NCBI RefSeq assembly: GCF_004099695.1
Contig: NZ_SCHL01000001.1
Span: 124,001 to 188,000, forward strand
DNA length: 64,000 bases
Source: Methanosarcina sp. MSH10X1
GTDB taxonomy: Archaea; Halobacteriota; Methanosarcinia; Methanosarcinales; Methanosarcinaceae
Direction: 5' to 3'
In this document: one piece after another, positions 28,644 through 37,500 of the stretch
Layout: the number at the start of each line of letters is the position of its first letter
Position numbering within the stretch: position 1 is the first letter of the stretch
The notes under the pieces: model-generated
Told to the model about the DNA's origin: nothing
Database searches by the model: none
What the model saw: only the letters and a program-made list of their open reading frames with translations
Made by a program: the position numbers and the translations under genes

Positions 28644-28829
28644 TTAATACCCCTCCAGTTAACGATAAAGATAAATTTTTTAATGTTTATATTGGAATAA
28701 AACTATAAATAACCCGAACAAAAGGAAAAAAGCAATCAGGTACTTGCCCCGGATGAGGCTACATCTCTTATTCTTCAGGCTCATTTACCCGATTTCCTCT
28801 TCTTCGGGCTTTGTTTTTTAAAGCGAACT

Positions 28830-29144
28830 TTACTGAGTCTTAGAATCGGATAACTCCGGAATATCAGACCGAAAAAGTACGCCCATTTCATACCTGAGCC
28901 TGCGGATTCTCTCCTTTGCCATAAAATCAAGTACCAGTTCAATCTCAGCAGGGTAGCGTGCACCAGGAGGCAGGGGTATGAATGGTTCCGAATTTTGCCT
29001 TGCAAGGTAAAACATGTTTTCGCCGAAATAGGTAATAGAACCAAGCTGAAATTTGTCAAATACAAGGCGAAGGAACTCTTTTGAGAGAGGAGGTTTTGCA
29101 AACTCAAAATCCGCATCGCTTACTTCCATTCCTGCCTCGTACAT
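28830..29144 (-). CDS. hypothetical small soluble protein downstream of HEAT gene
   Basis: The product has 104 residues beginning MYEAGMEVSDADFEFAKPPL, with no signal or membrane segment. It contains a FIPLPPGARYPAEIELVLDF core and a basic helix ERIRRLRYEMG. I do not recognise a family. It lies 74 bp downstream of the HEAT-repeat gene on the same strand, likely in one transcript, so the two may be functionally linked. Confidence 0.6.
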   Translation of the reverse strand: MYEAGMEVSDADFEFAKPPLSKEFLRLVFDKFQLGSITYFGENMFYLARQNSEPFIPLPPGARYPAEIELVLDFMAKERIRRLRYEMGVLFRSDIPELSDSKTQ

Positions 29145-29218
29145 AAAAAAAGGATGTCAGGATAGGATATAAATTAACGGGAAACAGTTCGCAAGCGTTT
29201 TAAACCTCTCACTCTGGG

Positions 29219-32071
29219 TCAGAAACCCTTTTTCTTACGGTCTTTTATTAAAGATAACTTTTTTTTCTCAACCCTTTCAAGAAGGTCTTTTCCAAGGTTC
29301 GAGTACTCTTTTTTCGCAGGTTTTTCTTTTTTCATAGTTTTTCTGGTAAAGATAATTTCTTCCTCTTTATTCTCAAAAAGGGCCGAATAAGTGTTGAAAA
29401 TATCAACAGAGGCTTGAAGTAGCTTCTTTTGCCCGGACAGATCGCCCTGTCTGAGTTTTCCTGCATGCATGAGAAGTTCTGCAAACTGTTCGAAAATATA
29501 AAATAATTCTTCTTCTCCGCCTTCATCGCCTTCTTCCCTGACCTCTTCAGCCATTTTTGAAAGGTACTGCTCACTCTCAAGTCTTGCTATGCCAGGCCTG
29601 TTACTGAAAAGAATGAATAACAGAGCCTGATAGAAATGATAATAAAATTCAGGAATATGGAAGCCAACCGATGCTTCGGATGCCTCTTTAAAATAATTGA
29701 CAGCCTCTTTTAACCCGAAAATATAAGTGGCTTCGTCTTCCGCCCTCAGCGACCTCCAGAGAGAAGCCCTTCCAAGGGAGCGGAGAGCGTACTTCCGAAC
29801 ATAAAAATAAGGACTTTCAGTAAGCGCCTTCAAATCTCTCCAGGCCTGGGTTTTATCCGGCACATGGAAAAAAGCAGATCCAAGCACCTGCGTTGCTATC
29901 CTCTGTACAAAACTATCGCTATGGTCTGAGAGCCTTACCAGGTCCATCCAGACCTTTCCTTTATCGGGAACTTCTGTAAAGCCCGAAGATAAGGCAAGAA
30001 CAGCCCTTTTCCTGACCTCCCGGTCTTCAACGGATACGAGCCTTATAAGTTCATTCCAGGCTGCCTGCTTATTATCAGAATAAGCAAACGCAGCAGCCAG
30101 AAGTTCTGCCGCTCTCTTACGGATCTGGGCATCCTGGCTTTCAGTGAGTTTGACAAGGTTATAGAAAACTGCAGACTTCTCCTCGACCGCTGGAAAAACA
30201 TCCGAAAGCAGATCTGCAGCATCTCTTCTGGTGCCTGTATCCTCATCTCCTGTCAAATTAAGGAGTTCGTTCCAGATATCCTGCGTTCTACCGTTGTATC
30301 GGGAATAAGCCGCAAGCAAAGCCCCGATTCCGCTTTTCCGTCTCTGGGGATCCGAATCCGAACCCAGGTAAATTAGCCTGCTTACAATTTCTTCTCTGTC
30401 AGGAAGGGCAGAGCCCGACCTGGCAAACAGGTCCGTGGTATCTTTCTTCTGTATATATATCCTGCTATTTGTCTCAGGCCCGGAAAGCTCAGAGGCGGGC
30501 TTTTTTCCTTCTTTTTCTTCAACCTGCCGGTTACCGGTTTCTTCTTTTTCCTCAGAAAAGACAGAGCTCAGGGAATCAATTACATTCTTTCGAGGAAAAG
30601 TATTCTCTTCCGGCAGAGGCTCAGAAACTCCCCAGGGCTTATCTCCTTTCTCGGGTTTAACCCGTTCTCTGGACTTATCTTTTTTTCTAAAGATATCGCC
30701 CCCTTCCGAGTTTCGCTTTTCTTCAGATTTCCGATCTTCTTCAGGTATTCGGCCTCCTTCGAATTCGTAATTTTCTATGGATTCACATTTCTCCCACTGT
30801 TTGTCTTTCTCCCGGGAATTACATTTCTCCGTCGCTTCCCGCCCCTTTTCACTTCCCTCACGCTCATTATATAATTCGGGATAGGCAAAGGCAAGTCTGG
30901 CTACAGCCTTTCGGAGTACAGGACTATCCTTTGCTTCAGCCAGGAGTACAAGTTCGGAATATGTCTCTCTCCTGTCGGAAGTATATGGAAAAACCCTCAT
31001 GAGAACGTTAGCTGCACTGGTCTGCACATTCTCGTCCTCATTTCCAGCGTATCCGGTAAGTTCACGCCACAGGATATCTTTATTATCCAGAACCGGAAAT
31101 AAGGACACAAGAGCATCAGCAGCTGCATTCCTGACATATTCGTCCCCGGCCCCTGTCAGGCTCAGGAAATCAGCCCAGACCTTTTTCTTGTCGGGCATAT
31201 CAGGAAATATAAAAACAAGGGCATCTATAGCCTTTTTTCGGATATACCCGTTTTCATCACCCGTAAGCCTGAGGATGTCTTCCCAGGCTTTTTTATTATC
31301 CGGAATGTGAGAAAAAACCGACGGTAGAGCCAGAAGGGCCTCCTTCTGGACCTCAGAGTTTCCCGATACTGCAAGTTCCAGAAGGGTCTCAAGGGTCTCA
31401 TCCTTCATCTCGTCCGGCATCAGCGCGTAAACGGTTCCAAGAGTGCGCGCAGCTTGCTCCCTTACCGTCTCGTCCCTGGACTCGGTAGCCTGTTCCAGTA
31501 ACTCGTTCCAGGCTTTTTCTTTTTCCTCTTCCGCCAGTTCCGGAAAAACAAGGTTTAAAAGTGAAGCCGACTTCTCTCGCACATAAGAATACTCCGAAGC
31601 TCCCATTGCAAGCAGGTCTATCCAAACCTGCTGTTTATCAGGGATTTCTTTTATTAAATAGTAAAGCGAGCTGACAATTTTACTGTTTACGTCTTCCATA
31701 CTTGACCTTGAACTTATCAACCCGGCAATGTCCCTCCACGCCTTAATCTTGTCCGGCATGAGGGGAAAAACGCTGACCAGGGCATTGGCTGCAGCCGTCA
31801 TTACCGATTCTGCCGGATAAGCTGTCAGATTAACGAATTTCTCCCACACAAGTTCCCTGTCCGGAACATTAGGAAAAACCGTTACAAGGGAATTGATAGC
31901 TTCTTCCCGGACTTCATTATCTCTGTCAGAACAAAGTCTTAACAGATCCTCAAAAGCCTGCTTCCTGTCAGGAAAAACCTCAAAAAGCTCTCCAAGCTGC
32001 CTTGCAGCCTTTATTCTCTCATCCGAAACCTTACTGAAAGTTTTACCATGTATCTCTGGCTGCTTACTCAA
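29219..32071 (-). CDS. large HEAT-repeat protein (PBS-lyase type repeats)
   Basis: The product has 950 residues. Repeats of ~37-38 residues fill 10-400 and 555-770. Each follows the scheme PDKxxxWxDLLxLT..D..VRxxAAxALxxxF, a HEAT/armadillo-type superhelix for protein binding. The two solenoids are separated by a very charged, probably disordered linker (~400-545; many Glu, Lys, Arg). The C-terminal ~180 residues are helical and TPR-like (an AVNYFKEASEASVGFH stretch, then FYIFEQFAELLMHAGK). There is no signal peptide and no catalytic motif. It is a scaffold by inference. Confidence 0.85.
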   Translation of the reverse strand: MSKQPEIHGKTFSKVSDERIKAARQLGELFEVFPDRKQAFEDLLRLCSDRDNEVREEAINSLVTVFPNVPDRELVWEKFVNLTAYPAESVMTAAANALVSVFPLMPDKIKAWRDIAGLISSRSSMEDVNSKIVSSLYYLIKEIPDKQQVWIDLLAMGASEYSYVREKSASLLNLVFPELAEEEKEKAWNELLEQATESRDETVREQAARTLGTVYALMPDEMKDETLETLLELAVSGNSEVQKEALLALPSVFSHIPDNKKAWEDILRLTGDENGYIRKKAIDALVFIFPDMPDKKKVWADFLSLTGAGDEYVRNAAADALVSLFPVLDNKDILWRELTGYAGNEDENVQTSAANVLMRVFPYTSDRRETYSELVLLAEAKDSPVLRKAVARLAFAYPELYNEREGSEKGREATEKCNSREKDKQWEKCESIENYEFEGGRIPEEDRKSEEKRNSEGGDIFRKKDKSRERVKPEKGDKPWGVSEPLPEENTFPRKNVIDSLSSVFSEEKEETGNRQVEEKEGKKPASELSGPETNSRIYIQKKDTTDLFARSGSALPDREEIVSRLIYLGSDSDPQRRKSGIGALLAAYSRYNGRTQDIWNELLNLTGDEDTGTRRDAADLLSDVFPAVEEKSAVFYNLVKLTESQDAQIRKRAAELLAAAFAYSDNKQAAWNELIRLVSVEDREVRKRAVLALSSGFTEVPDKGKVWMDLVRLSDHSDSFVQRIATQVLGSAFFHVPDKTQAWRDLKALTESPYFYVRKYALRSLGRASLWRSLRAEDEATYIFGLKEAVNYFKEASEASVGFHIPEFYYHFYQALLFILFSNRPGIARLESEQYLSKMAEEVREEGDEGGEEELFYIFEQFAELLMHAGKLRQGDLSGQKKLLQASVDIFNTYSALFENKEEEIIFTRKTMKKEKPAKKEYSNLGKDLLERVEKKKLSLIKDRKKKGF

Positions 32072-32578
32072 GAACTCCCACCAACTTCTGCTCTAATACT
32101 GTCCTATCTACAGGTTCTTATCTACAATCCCAATCTGGCAGGTTTCCTCATATAACTATTGATTCTGGATTTTAGCTGGCAGTAAAGAAGAATTAAATGT
32201 CAGATTGAATGGATAACCGGACAAGCCAGTTTCTGAATCAGGATTTCCTGAGGCTAGCGGCAGGATATAATCTCCTTTTCTGTGGACCGGCACATTCACG
32301 ACCTCAAAACGAGAAGCATTTTCGGGAAGCGTTTTTTATAGTCCTGAAGGTTTTTGGAATAAACTGTCAAAAAGGAAGATTCTTCTGTTTTTCAGTCCAG
32401 GATCGAAAATCGATAAAAAAGAAGTAAGAAGCGGAACATGATAGCATCGGATCTCTAGACTCCTCTTTAGATTTCTCCTGTTGATGAATATTGTAGAGAT
32501 TTTTGGAGTCTGACCGGATTTTCTCATAAAATATATCGTTTGGCTCTTACCGGAACTCTTTAGCCTTAAACATTTTGT
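32072..32578. other. intergenic region
   Basis: A 72-codon frame (32209-32427, plus) exists but has no ribosome binding site or family likeness, so I do not call it. The rest contains the promoter of the HEAT gene. Confidence 0.5.
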
Positions 32579-33030
32579 TCAGTCCGTGCCAGAATTTTCT
32601 AGCTGCCATTCCCAGAATTTGCCATCTTCAGTGTGCTCCAGTTCAGCAACGAAGTGGAAACCAAGCTTCTTCAATACGGCAGTTGATGCATTCTCTCCGG
32701 GAAGGATCTGTGCGGCAATTATCAGTCCAGGCACGGCATCGAAGGCTATCCGTAAAAGCGCCTGAACCATGCGTGTAGCCACGCCCTGCTTTTCAAACTC
32801 AGGAAAGGTAAAATATGCAATTTCCACCCGATTGCTTTCCGGGGTTGATTTAAATGCACATGTACCTGCGCACTTCTCTTCTTCAAGCGCAAGGTACCCG
32901 ATCCAGGGCAGGAAATAGCCTGCTGCCTCATATAGCCCGGCTGTTGAGCTCATTATCTCTTTTCCAGGTTTGTAAGATTGTTAATCGGGACCGCAGCTGT
33001 GCCGTTTTCGTCTATCTCAATAAGTTTCAT
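32579..33030 (-). pseudogene. GNAT-family acetyltransferase split by a frameshift near the 5' end
   Basis: The main frame (32953-32579, 124 residues) has the GNAT core: a LPWIGYLALEEEKCAGTCAF strand pair, VEIAYFTFPEFEKQGVATRM (acetyl-CoA loop, Q-G-V-A-T form) and AAQILPGENASTAVLKKLGF. It lacks the usual N-terminus. That N-terminus sits in another frame from ATG 33030: MKLIEIDENGTAAVPINNL, ending at TAA 32953-32955, which overlaps the second ATG (TAATG). Restoring one base in the GAAAAGAG run near 32960 would fuse the parts as LEKEIMSSTAGLYEAAG. It is a frameshift mutation, a sequence error, or translational coupling. Confidence 0.75.
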
Positions 33031-33355
33031 TATACTAACCTCTGTTTGCCCGATTTATAAAAACAGATCCCATTTTAGAGAAATATTATTTCAATCTTTT
33101 TTTATTCAATTTTCCTTTTATTCAATTTTCCTTTTATTCAATTTCCCTTTATATCTCCGGCAGAACATATTATATCTAAGTGTGAGGAGAATCATGGGCT
33201 TATATAACTGTTTAATTATATACTTTGATGCAGATATCACACTCGTCTATCAAGGTATTATAAGGCTAAACGATAAAGGATAAAGATAAATTATAAAAAA
33301 TGAAATTAAACTATAGAGAGAAGATTAATATTCTATTAAATAAGAGGATGGAACC
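33031..33355. other. divergent promoter region with 16-bp tandem repeat
   Basis: ATTCAATTTTCCTTTT is repeated at 33104, 33120 and (degenerate) 33136. It lies between the minus-strand GNAT gene and the plus-strand repeat protein. Confidence 0.7.
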
Positions 33356-34768
33356 ATGCGGCAACAGGGTATAGTTTTCAGGCTGGCACAAACAGTAACA
33401 GATTTTATTGAACCTGTACTACCTTATCTGATCATTGGATCTAAAAAAGCGGCTGAAGAAGCTGGCAAAAAAGTAGGACCCGATGTCTGGGAAATTAAGA
33501 GAGAACTGTGGAGAAAACTATATTCGAAAGAAAGGCCTGAGTTAAAAGAAGCCGCAGGAAATATGGTTATTGCACCATACGATTCTGAAGTAAGACAAAT
33601 TCTGGTTCAGGAAATTTCTAAATGTTTTGAAAAAGATCCTGATTTATCCAAAGAAGTCTCATTTTTTATGGAAGGCAAGGAAGTACAGAGGATAATGGCC
33701 GAAGAGGTACAGAAGTCAGTGGCTGAAGAAGGTTCAATTAAGTATACAAAGCAAGCCTTAATAGATAAAGCAAAGGTGTATGCAGAGTTTAATAGAATGT
33801 TTGAAGAGTTCATTGAAAGAAAGAGTACTGGTCAAGGCCCGGAAAATTTTGAAATGTCAGGTACTGAAGAGACCGTATCCGACCAGACAATTGCATTCGA
33901 GAATGCTGTCAAAAACCAGCGGCAACCTTACATGCACATCCAGCTAAACCAGGGAATCACAATAGAAGGTAGTCCCAGTTCAATAAGAATGGCAAAAATT
34001 GCAGATTTTAAACAAATCGAGTCCAGGATCCAGGATGAATCTCAAAGGTTAAAGAATCTCCTTTCACAGTTTGCTCAGCTGGAGGGACCGGAAAAAGAAG
34101 AATTTATGGAAAAAGCCCTTGAGTTTGCCTCGAATGTTCAATATGGTGACCTGAGATCAAAAATTCTTACCCTCATGCTTCCTATTCTGGATGGGCCAAG
34201 AAAAATAGAACTTATAGAAAAAGCTCTTTACTCTGCCTCTAATATTCAGGATGGGAACGAAAGAGCTCTTGTTTTTTCCTCACTGGCTCCGCATTTAAGA
34301 GGACCTGGAAAAGTAAGACTTATTGAAGATATCCTTGCCTTTGCAATCTTTATTCGTTATGGGGATGCAAAATTCCAGCTGCTTTCTTCACTTGTCCCTC
34401 ATCTCTACGGATTAAAAAATGAGAAACTTATTGAAAAAGCCCTTGAACTGGTGACAGTGATCCACTCCGACTATCAAAAGATACAGGCTCTTTCTTTTCT
34501 TATTACATACCTGAACGAGGAGAGACAGCAGGAAGTTATAGAACAGGCTCTTGAGATGGCTTTCAATCTTAAGGACAAAGATATGAGACCCGAAGCCCTC
34601 TCGTATGTTCTTCCGTATCTGGATGAATCACGAAAAAAGGAAATTCTCGAAAAAGCTCTTGATATGGCATCCGGGATTAAGTCCGAATACCAGAAAGCTG
34701 AAGCCCTAGCCTCACTTGCTCCATACCTTGATGAGCTGGAAAAAGAAGTGCAGGAAAACCCCATCTGA
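33356..34768 (+). CDS. repeat protein with possible conflict-system-type N-terminal domain
   Basis: The product has 470 residues. ATG 33356 follows AGAGGATGG. Residues ~1-120 carry KKAAEEAGKKVGPDVWEIKRELW and later QEISKCFEKDPDLSKEV. This pattern is common in bacterial proteins as an N-terminal module next to effector or repeat domains. A polar linker follows with HIQLNQGITIEG (~200). Residues ~225-465 hold seven ~35-residue helical repeats of the form KxxLIEKALExASxIxxxxxKxxxLSSLxPYL. There is no membrane or catalytic motif. I infer a sensor or scaffold and cannot name a function. Confidence 0.6.
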   Translation: MRQQGIVFRLAQTVTDFIEPVLPYLIIGSKKAAEEAGKKVGPDVWEIKRELWRKLYSKERPELKEAAGNMVIAPYDSEVRQILVQEISKCFEKDPDLSKEVSFFMEGKEVQRIMAEEVQKSVAEEGSIKYTKQALIDKAKVYAEFNRMFEEFIERKSTGQGPENFEMSGTEETVSDQTIAFENAVKNQRQPYMHIQLNQGITIEGSPSSIRMAKIADFKQIESRIQDESQRLKNLLSQFAQLEGPEKEEFMEKALEFASNVQYGDLRSKILTLMLPILDGPRKIELIEKALYSASNIQDGNERALVFSSLAPHLRGPGKVRLIEDILAFAIFIRYGDAKFQLLSSLVPHLYGLKNEKLIEKALELVTVIHSDYQKIQALSFLITYLNEERQQEVIEQALEMAFNLKDKDMRPEALSYVLPYLDESRKKEILEKALDMASGIKSEYQKAEALASLAPYLDELEKEVQENPI

Positions 34769-35001
34769 ATCCGGATTCAAAAGCCTGTAGATATTTAAGA
34801 TTCCTTGATTTTCTGAAAACCGGACTAAATAAATGCTTAAATGAAATTCGATACTTAAAAGGGGTTAAATATATAATACACCATTTATTATTAAGCATAT
34901 TATATTTAATTCAATATTTCAATTCATTTGCATCAGTCTATTCATTTGATTGTATCCGGATACCGACTGAAAAAAAGCCGAAATCGGAAAGGGGGTAAGG
35001 G

Positions 35002-35340
35002 ATGAGAATGAAATTGATAATTTCCCTGCTGGTACTGTGCCTGATTCTTCCTGCCGGGCTGGCTCAGGCGCAGTTTGGAGGAAGCGGGTGTGACCCCATA
35101 AAATTTATTAACGTCACGCCCGAGAGGTTTGAATGCATGAAGGATAGGCTTCAGGCTGAAGGCATTACAGTCCCACCAGGAAACGAGGGAGAGCTTTCAG
35201 GACAGGGATTTACAGCAGACTTCGAATGGGATGGGCAGTCAAATCTGACAATTATGATCACGGACAAGCCTTTCTTCGTAAGCTGTGAAAACATAGACCA
35301 GGCACTGATTAATTTTGTAAAAGAATGCGATGGTACATGA
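35002..35340 (+). CDS. small secreted protein, function unknown
   Basis: The product has 112 residues behind a strong AAAGGGGGTAAGGG. The signal peptide MRMKLIISLLVLCLILPAG ends in AQA-type cleavage (~25). The mature part has four cysteines (GSGCDP, FECMKD, VSCEN, KECDG), likely two disulfides, and a beta segment with SNLTIMITDKPF. I do not recognise a family. Confidence 0.65.
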   Translation: MRMKLIISLLVLCLILPAGLAQAQFGGSGCDPIKFINVTPERFECMKDRLQAEGITVPPGNEGELSGQGFTADFEWDGQSNLTIMITDKPFFVSCENIDQALINFVKECDGT

Positions 35341-35506
35341 AGGAAAGCCCCGGTGAAGTTTCCGGGCTGGTAAATAATTACTGGAAATCAATAAAAGAGC
35401 TATAGCTTTCTTCTCCCCTGTTCCATTGTCAGTTCCTGGTCATAATTAAGAAATATTCTGCCTGGGATAAGAGGCAGCCGGAAGCGGGCGCATACCGCGC
35501 CGCTCT

Positions 35507-35686
35507 TTACTTTCCAAACACTTTCTTGATTTGACCTTTCTTTTCCTTTGCCTCGCCTTCGAGCTTTTCAACGCTGCCTTCGGCTTCCACATCTGGTTTA
35601 TCGCTTACCTTCCCGACAGTTTCCTTGATCTCCCCCTTTGCTTTGCGAAGTTTGCCTTCTACCTCGTCCTCAGTGCTTGATTTCAT
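35507..35686 (-). CDS. CsbD-family stress-response protein
   Basis: The product has 59 residues from ATG 35686, preceded by AAAGGGGGAATACC. The sequence is almost all Lys, Glu, Gly and Ala, with two heptad-like blocks: EVEGKLRKAKGEIKETVGK and SVEKLEGEAKEKKGQIKKV. This is the CsbD pattern of short amphipathic repeats. CsbD proteins are small, soluble and linked to general stress in bacteria. It stands alone. Confidence 0.8.
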   Translation of the reverse strand: MKSSTEDEVEGKLRKAKGEIKETVGKVSDKPDVEAEGSVEKLEGEAKEKKGQIKKVFGK

Positions 35687-36028
35687 GGTATTCCCCCTTT
35701 TCTAAAATTTACTTTTTAGTTCTGAAGAATATCACAGACATGTCACTTTTTCAAAAGATGTATACGTTTTCAAAAGGTGCAAGCCGAACAGAAGAAGTCA
35801 GAAAAATTGTCGGCGTTGATGGCTGTGATACCCCCAATTGATACTATTATATTAATGTGCTAATAATCCTAAAACCTTTTCCAGATAGTATTTATTTAAC
35901 CCTTCCAGATAAGTTTTGAACTGTGTCTTAGGGCGTTAAATTATCTTAATTTCGATTTTGGGTACCAACGTTCTCACCGGCTGTAGAGCAGCCGGCATGC
36001 CCGAAAAAAGAAGATAAAAAAGTAAGTT
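35687..36028. other. intergenic region with GC-rich hairpin
   Basis: CCGGCTG (35977-35983) and CAGCCGG (35989-35995) form a hairpin just after the hsdS remnant's stop on the minus strand. GCCGGCATGC at 35991-36000 recurs at 36237-36246. A 67-codon plus-strand frame ending at 35841 is not supported. Confidence 0.6.
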
Positions 36029-36226
36029 TTAAAGTGATGTCAAGCTTTCTTTTTTCTGATATTTCTCTTCACTTATCTCCGCAAGCAAAACCTCCGCCGT
36101 CTCATAATCCCTGCCTTCCCTTCTTGCAATCTCAGCCTCGGTCTCAACAAGTTGACCGGAAAATGCCTTTGCAAGAATGGACTGCCTTAATTTCTTTGTT
36201 CTTTCTCTTGCCGCTGCAACTTTGCT
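36029..36226 (-). pseudogene. hsdS: type I restriction specificity subunit (HsdS), C-terminal remnant
   Basis: 65 codons are readable from just after a TGA to TAA 36029. The text RTKKLRQSILAKAFSGQLV, then a short helix and YETAEVLLAEISEEK, is the well-known C-terminal end of HsdS subunits (coiled-coil end, LRQSIL..AF.G.LV, AxVLLxxI). Nothing of the DNA-recognition domains, HsdM or HsdR is found nearby. GCCGGCATGC direct repeats flank it. Confidence 0.75.
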
Positions 36227-36302
36227 TCAAGGAAAAGCCGGCATGCAGTAGTGTGTTTATAATTTATCAGATTCAAAGTCTACTTTTTTTCAAACGTACA
36301 CC

Positions 36303-36310
36303 TTTATATA
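36303..36310 (+). promoter_or_regulatory. TATA box of a probably leaderless transcript
   Basis: TTTATATA is centred 25 bp before the ATG at 36332, so transcription should begin at or within a base or two of the start codon. No Shine-Dalgarno precedes the ATG. Confidence 0.6.
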
Positions 36311-36331
36311 ATCCTAAATTTACCTCCCACC

Positions 36332-36526
36332 ATGAGCAATGGTACTGTCAGAGCAAACATTAAAGAAGGGATGAAGGTAGGCATCGTCTTAAAAGAAGAT
36401 CAGAGAACCGGAAAAATTACCCTGGGCGTTGTAAAAAGGATTTTAACCAACTCTTCGACCCATCCGCACGGAATAAAAGTCCAGTTAACAAATGGGCAGG
36501 TTGGAAGAGTCAAAGAAATCTATTAA
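36332..36526 (+). CDS. YwbE-family protein
   Basis: The product has 64 residues. The sequence NIKEGMKVGIVLKEDQRTGK, then LTNSSTHPHGIKVQLTNGQVGRV, is the conserved YwbE/DUF2196 pattern, a small beta-rich protein shared by bacteria and archaea whose function is not settled (possibly RNA-related). The start ATG is positioned for a leaderless mRNA. Confidence 0.85.
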   Translation: MSNGTVRANIKEGMKVGIVLKEDQRTGKITLGVVKRILTNSSTHPHGIKVQLTNGQVGRVKEIY

Positions 36527-36650
36527 ATGTTGCAGGATCAGTTATTCGTTGAGAATTGACTTTTAATGACTCAACTCCAGATTCCAGCCGCATCTTTAAT
36601 TATCCAGGTCACCAGTTCATTCAATGGAAAGGCGCAAACAGGAGTAAAGC

Positions 36651-37460
36651 ATGCTGAAAGCTATTGCTTCAAATATAATTTTAATTGCCACTACGAAGCT
36701 CGGGAGGGAGATCCAGAAAGTATTTACGCAGCCTCAGGAACAGAAGCCGGTGATTGTCACGGAAGATATGCTGCAAAACCTGCCGGATCCGGTAAAGAGG
36801 TATCTTGCGTATACCGGAGTGGTTGGCAAGCCGATGGTCCAGAAAGTACGGCTCAAACAGGCTGGAAGAATCCGGAAGGATGCAACAAAGCCGTGGATGA
36901 ATTTCAGGGCTAGCGAATACTTTTCCGTAAGCCCGCCGGGTTTTATCTGGATTGCGTATATGAAATTTTTCGGCTTGCCGCTTATACGGGTGCGAGATTA
37001 CTATATGGAGGGCAGGGGCAATATTCTGGTGAAAGCGCTTTCATTATTTACAGTTGCGGACTCCGGTGGGGAGAAAATGGACCAGGGCGCAATGATGCGT
37101 TACCTTAATGAGATGATGTGGTTTCCGTCGGCTCTTCTTGGAGAGAATATTTCTTTCGAGCCCATAGATACAGGTTCGGCGAAAGTAACCTTGAGAGATT
37201 CGGGCAAAAGCGTAACTGCGACCATGTACTTTGACGACGAAGGAAAATTGACAAATTTCATGGCTCCGCGTTACAGGGATATAGGCAACAACATGTTTGA
37301 ACTGGAAAACTGGTCAACTCCGATTAGGGAATACGGTGAATTTGAGGGATTGAAGCTTCCCATAAAAGGGGCAGGTGTCTGGAATTTAAGAGAAGATGAT
37401 CTGGAATATATTGATGTAAAAGTAACGGATTTAGAGTATAATCCGGAAGGTCCGTATTGA
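36651..37460 (+). CDS. DUF6544/DUF6920-type protein
   Basis: The product has 269 residues, ATG behind AGGAGT. It has a hydrophobic start (LKAIASNIILIATTKL), an LPDPVKRYLAYTGVVGKP motif (~45), PPGFIWIAYMKFFGLPLIRVRDYYMEG, then MMRYLNEMMWFPSALL and a C-terminal beta-sheet half ending ...YIDVKVTDLEYN. This is the layout of the DUF6544/DUF6920 group, lipocalin-like proteins of unknown role. Monocistronic; convergent with the MtrA-like gene. Confidence 0.75.
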   Translation: MLKAIASNIILIATTKLGREIQKVFTQPQEQKPVIVTEDMLQNLPDPVKRYLAYTGVVGKPMVQKVRLKQAGRIRKDATKPWMNFRASEYFSVSPPGFIWIAYMKFFGLPLIRVRDYYMEGRGNILVKALSLFTVADSGGEKMDQGAMMRYLNEMMWFPSALLGENISFEPIDTGSAKVTLRDSGKSVTATMYFDDEGKLTNFMAPRYRDIGNNMFELENWSTPIREYGEFEGLKLPIKGAGVWNLREDDLEYIDVKVTDLEYNPEGPY

Positions 37461-37500
37461 GGAAAATAGAAGTAAGCCAGAAATAGGGCGGCACGTTCAA

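Noticed and set aside
30435-30770. 111-codon plus-strand Ser/Phe-rich frame inside the HEAT gene
   Set aside because: Antisense to the Glu/Lys/Arg-rich linker of the HEAT protein; the composition is explained by that.
32209-32427. 72-codon frame on the plus strand
   Set aside because: No ribosome binding site, no recognisable motif, Lys/Phe-rich end typical of translated spacer.
36034-36363. 109-codon plus-strand frame
   Set aside because: It is the antisense shadow of the hsdS remnant and runs into the YwbE gene.
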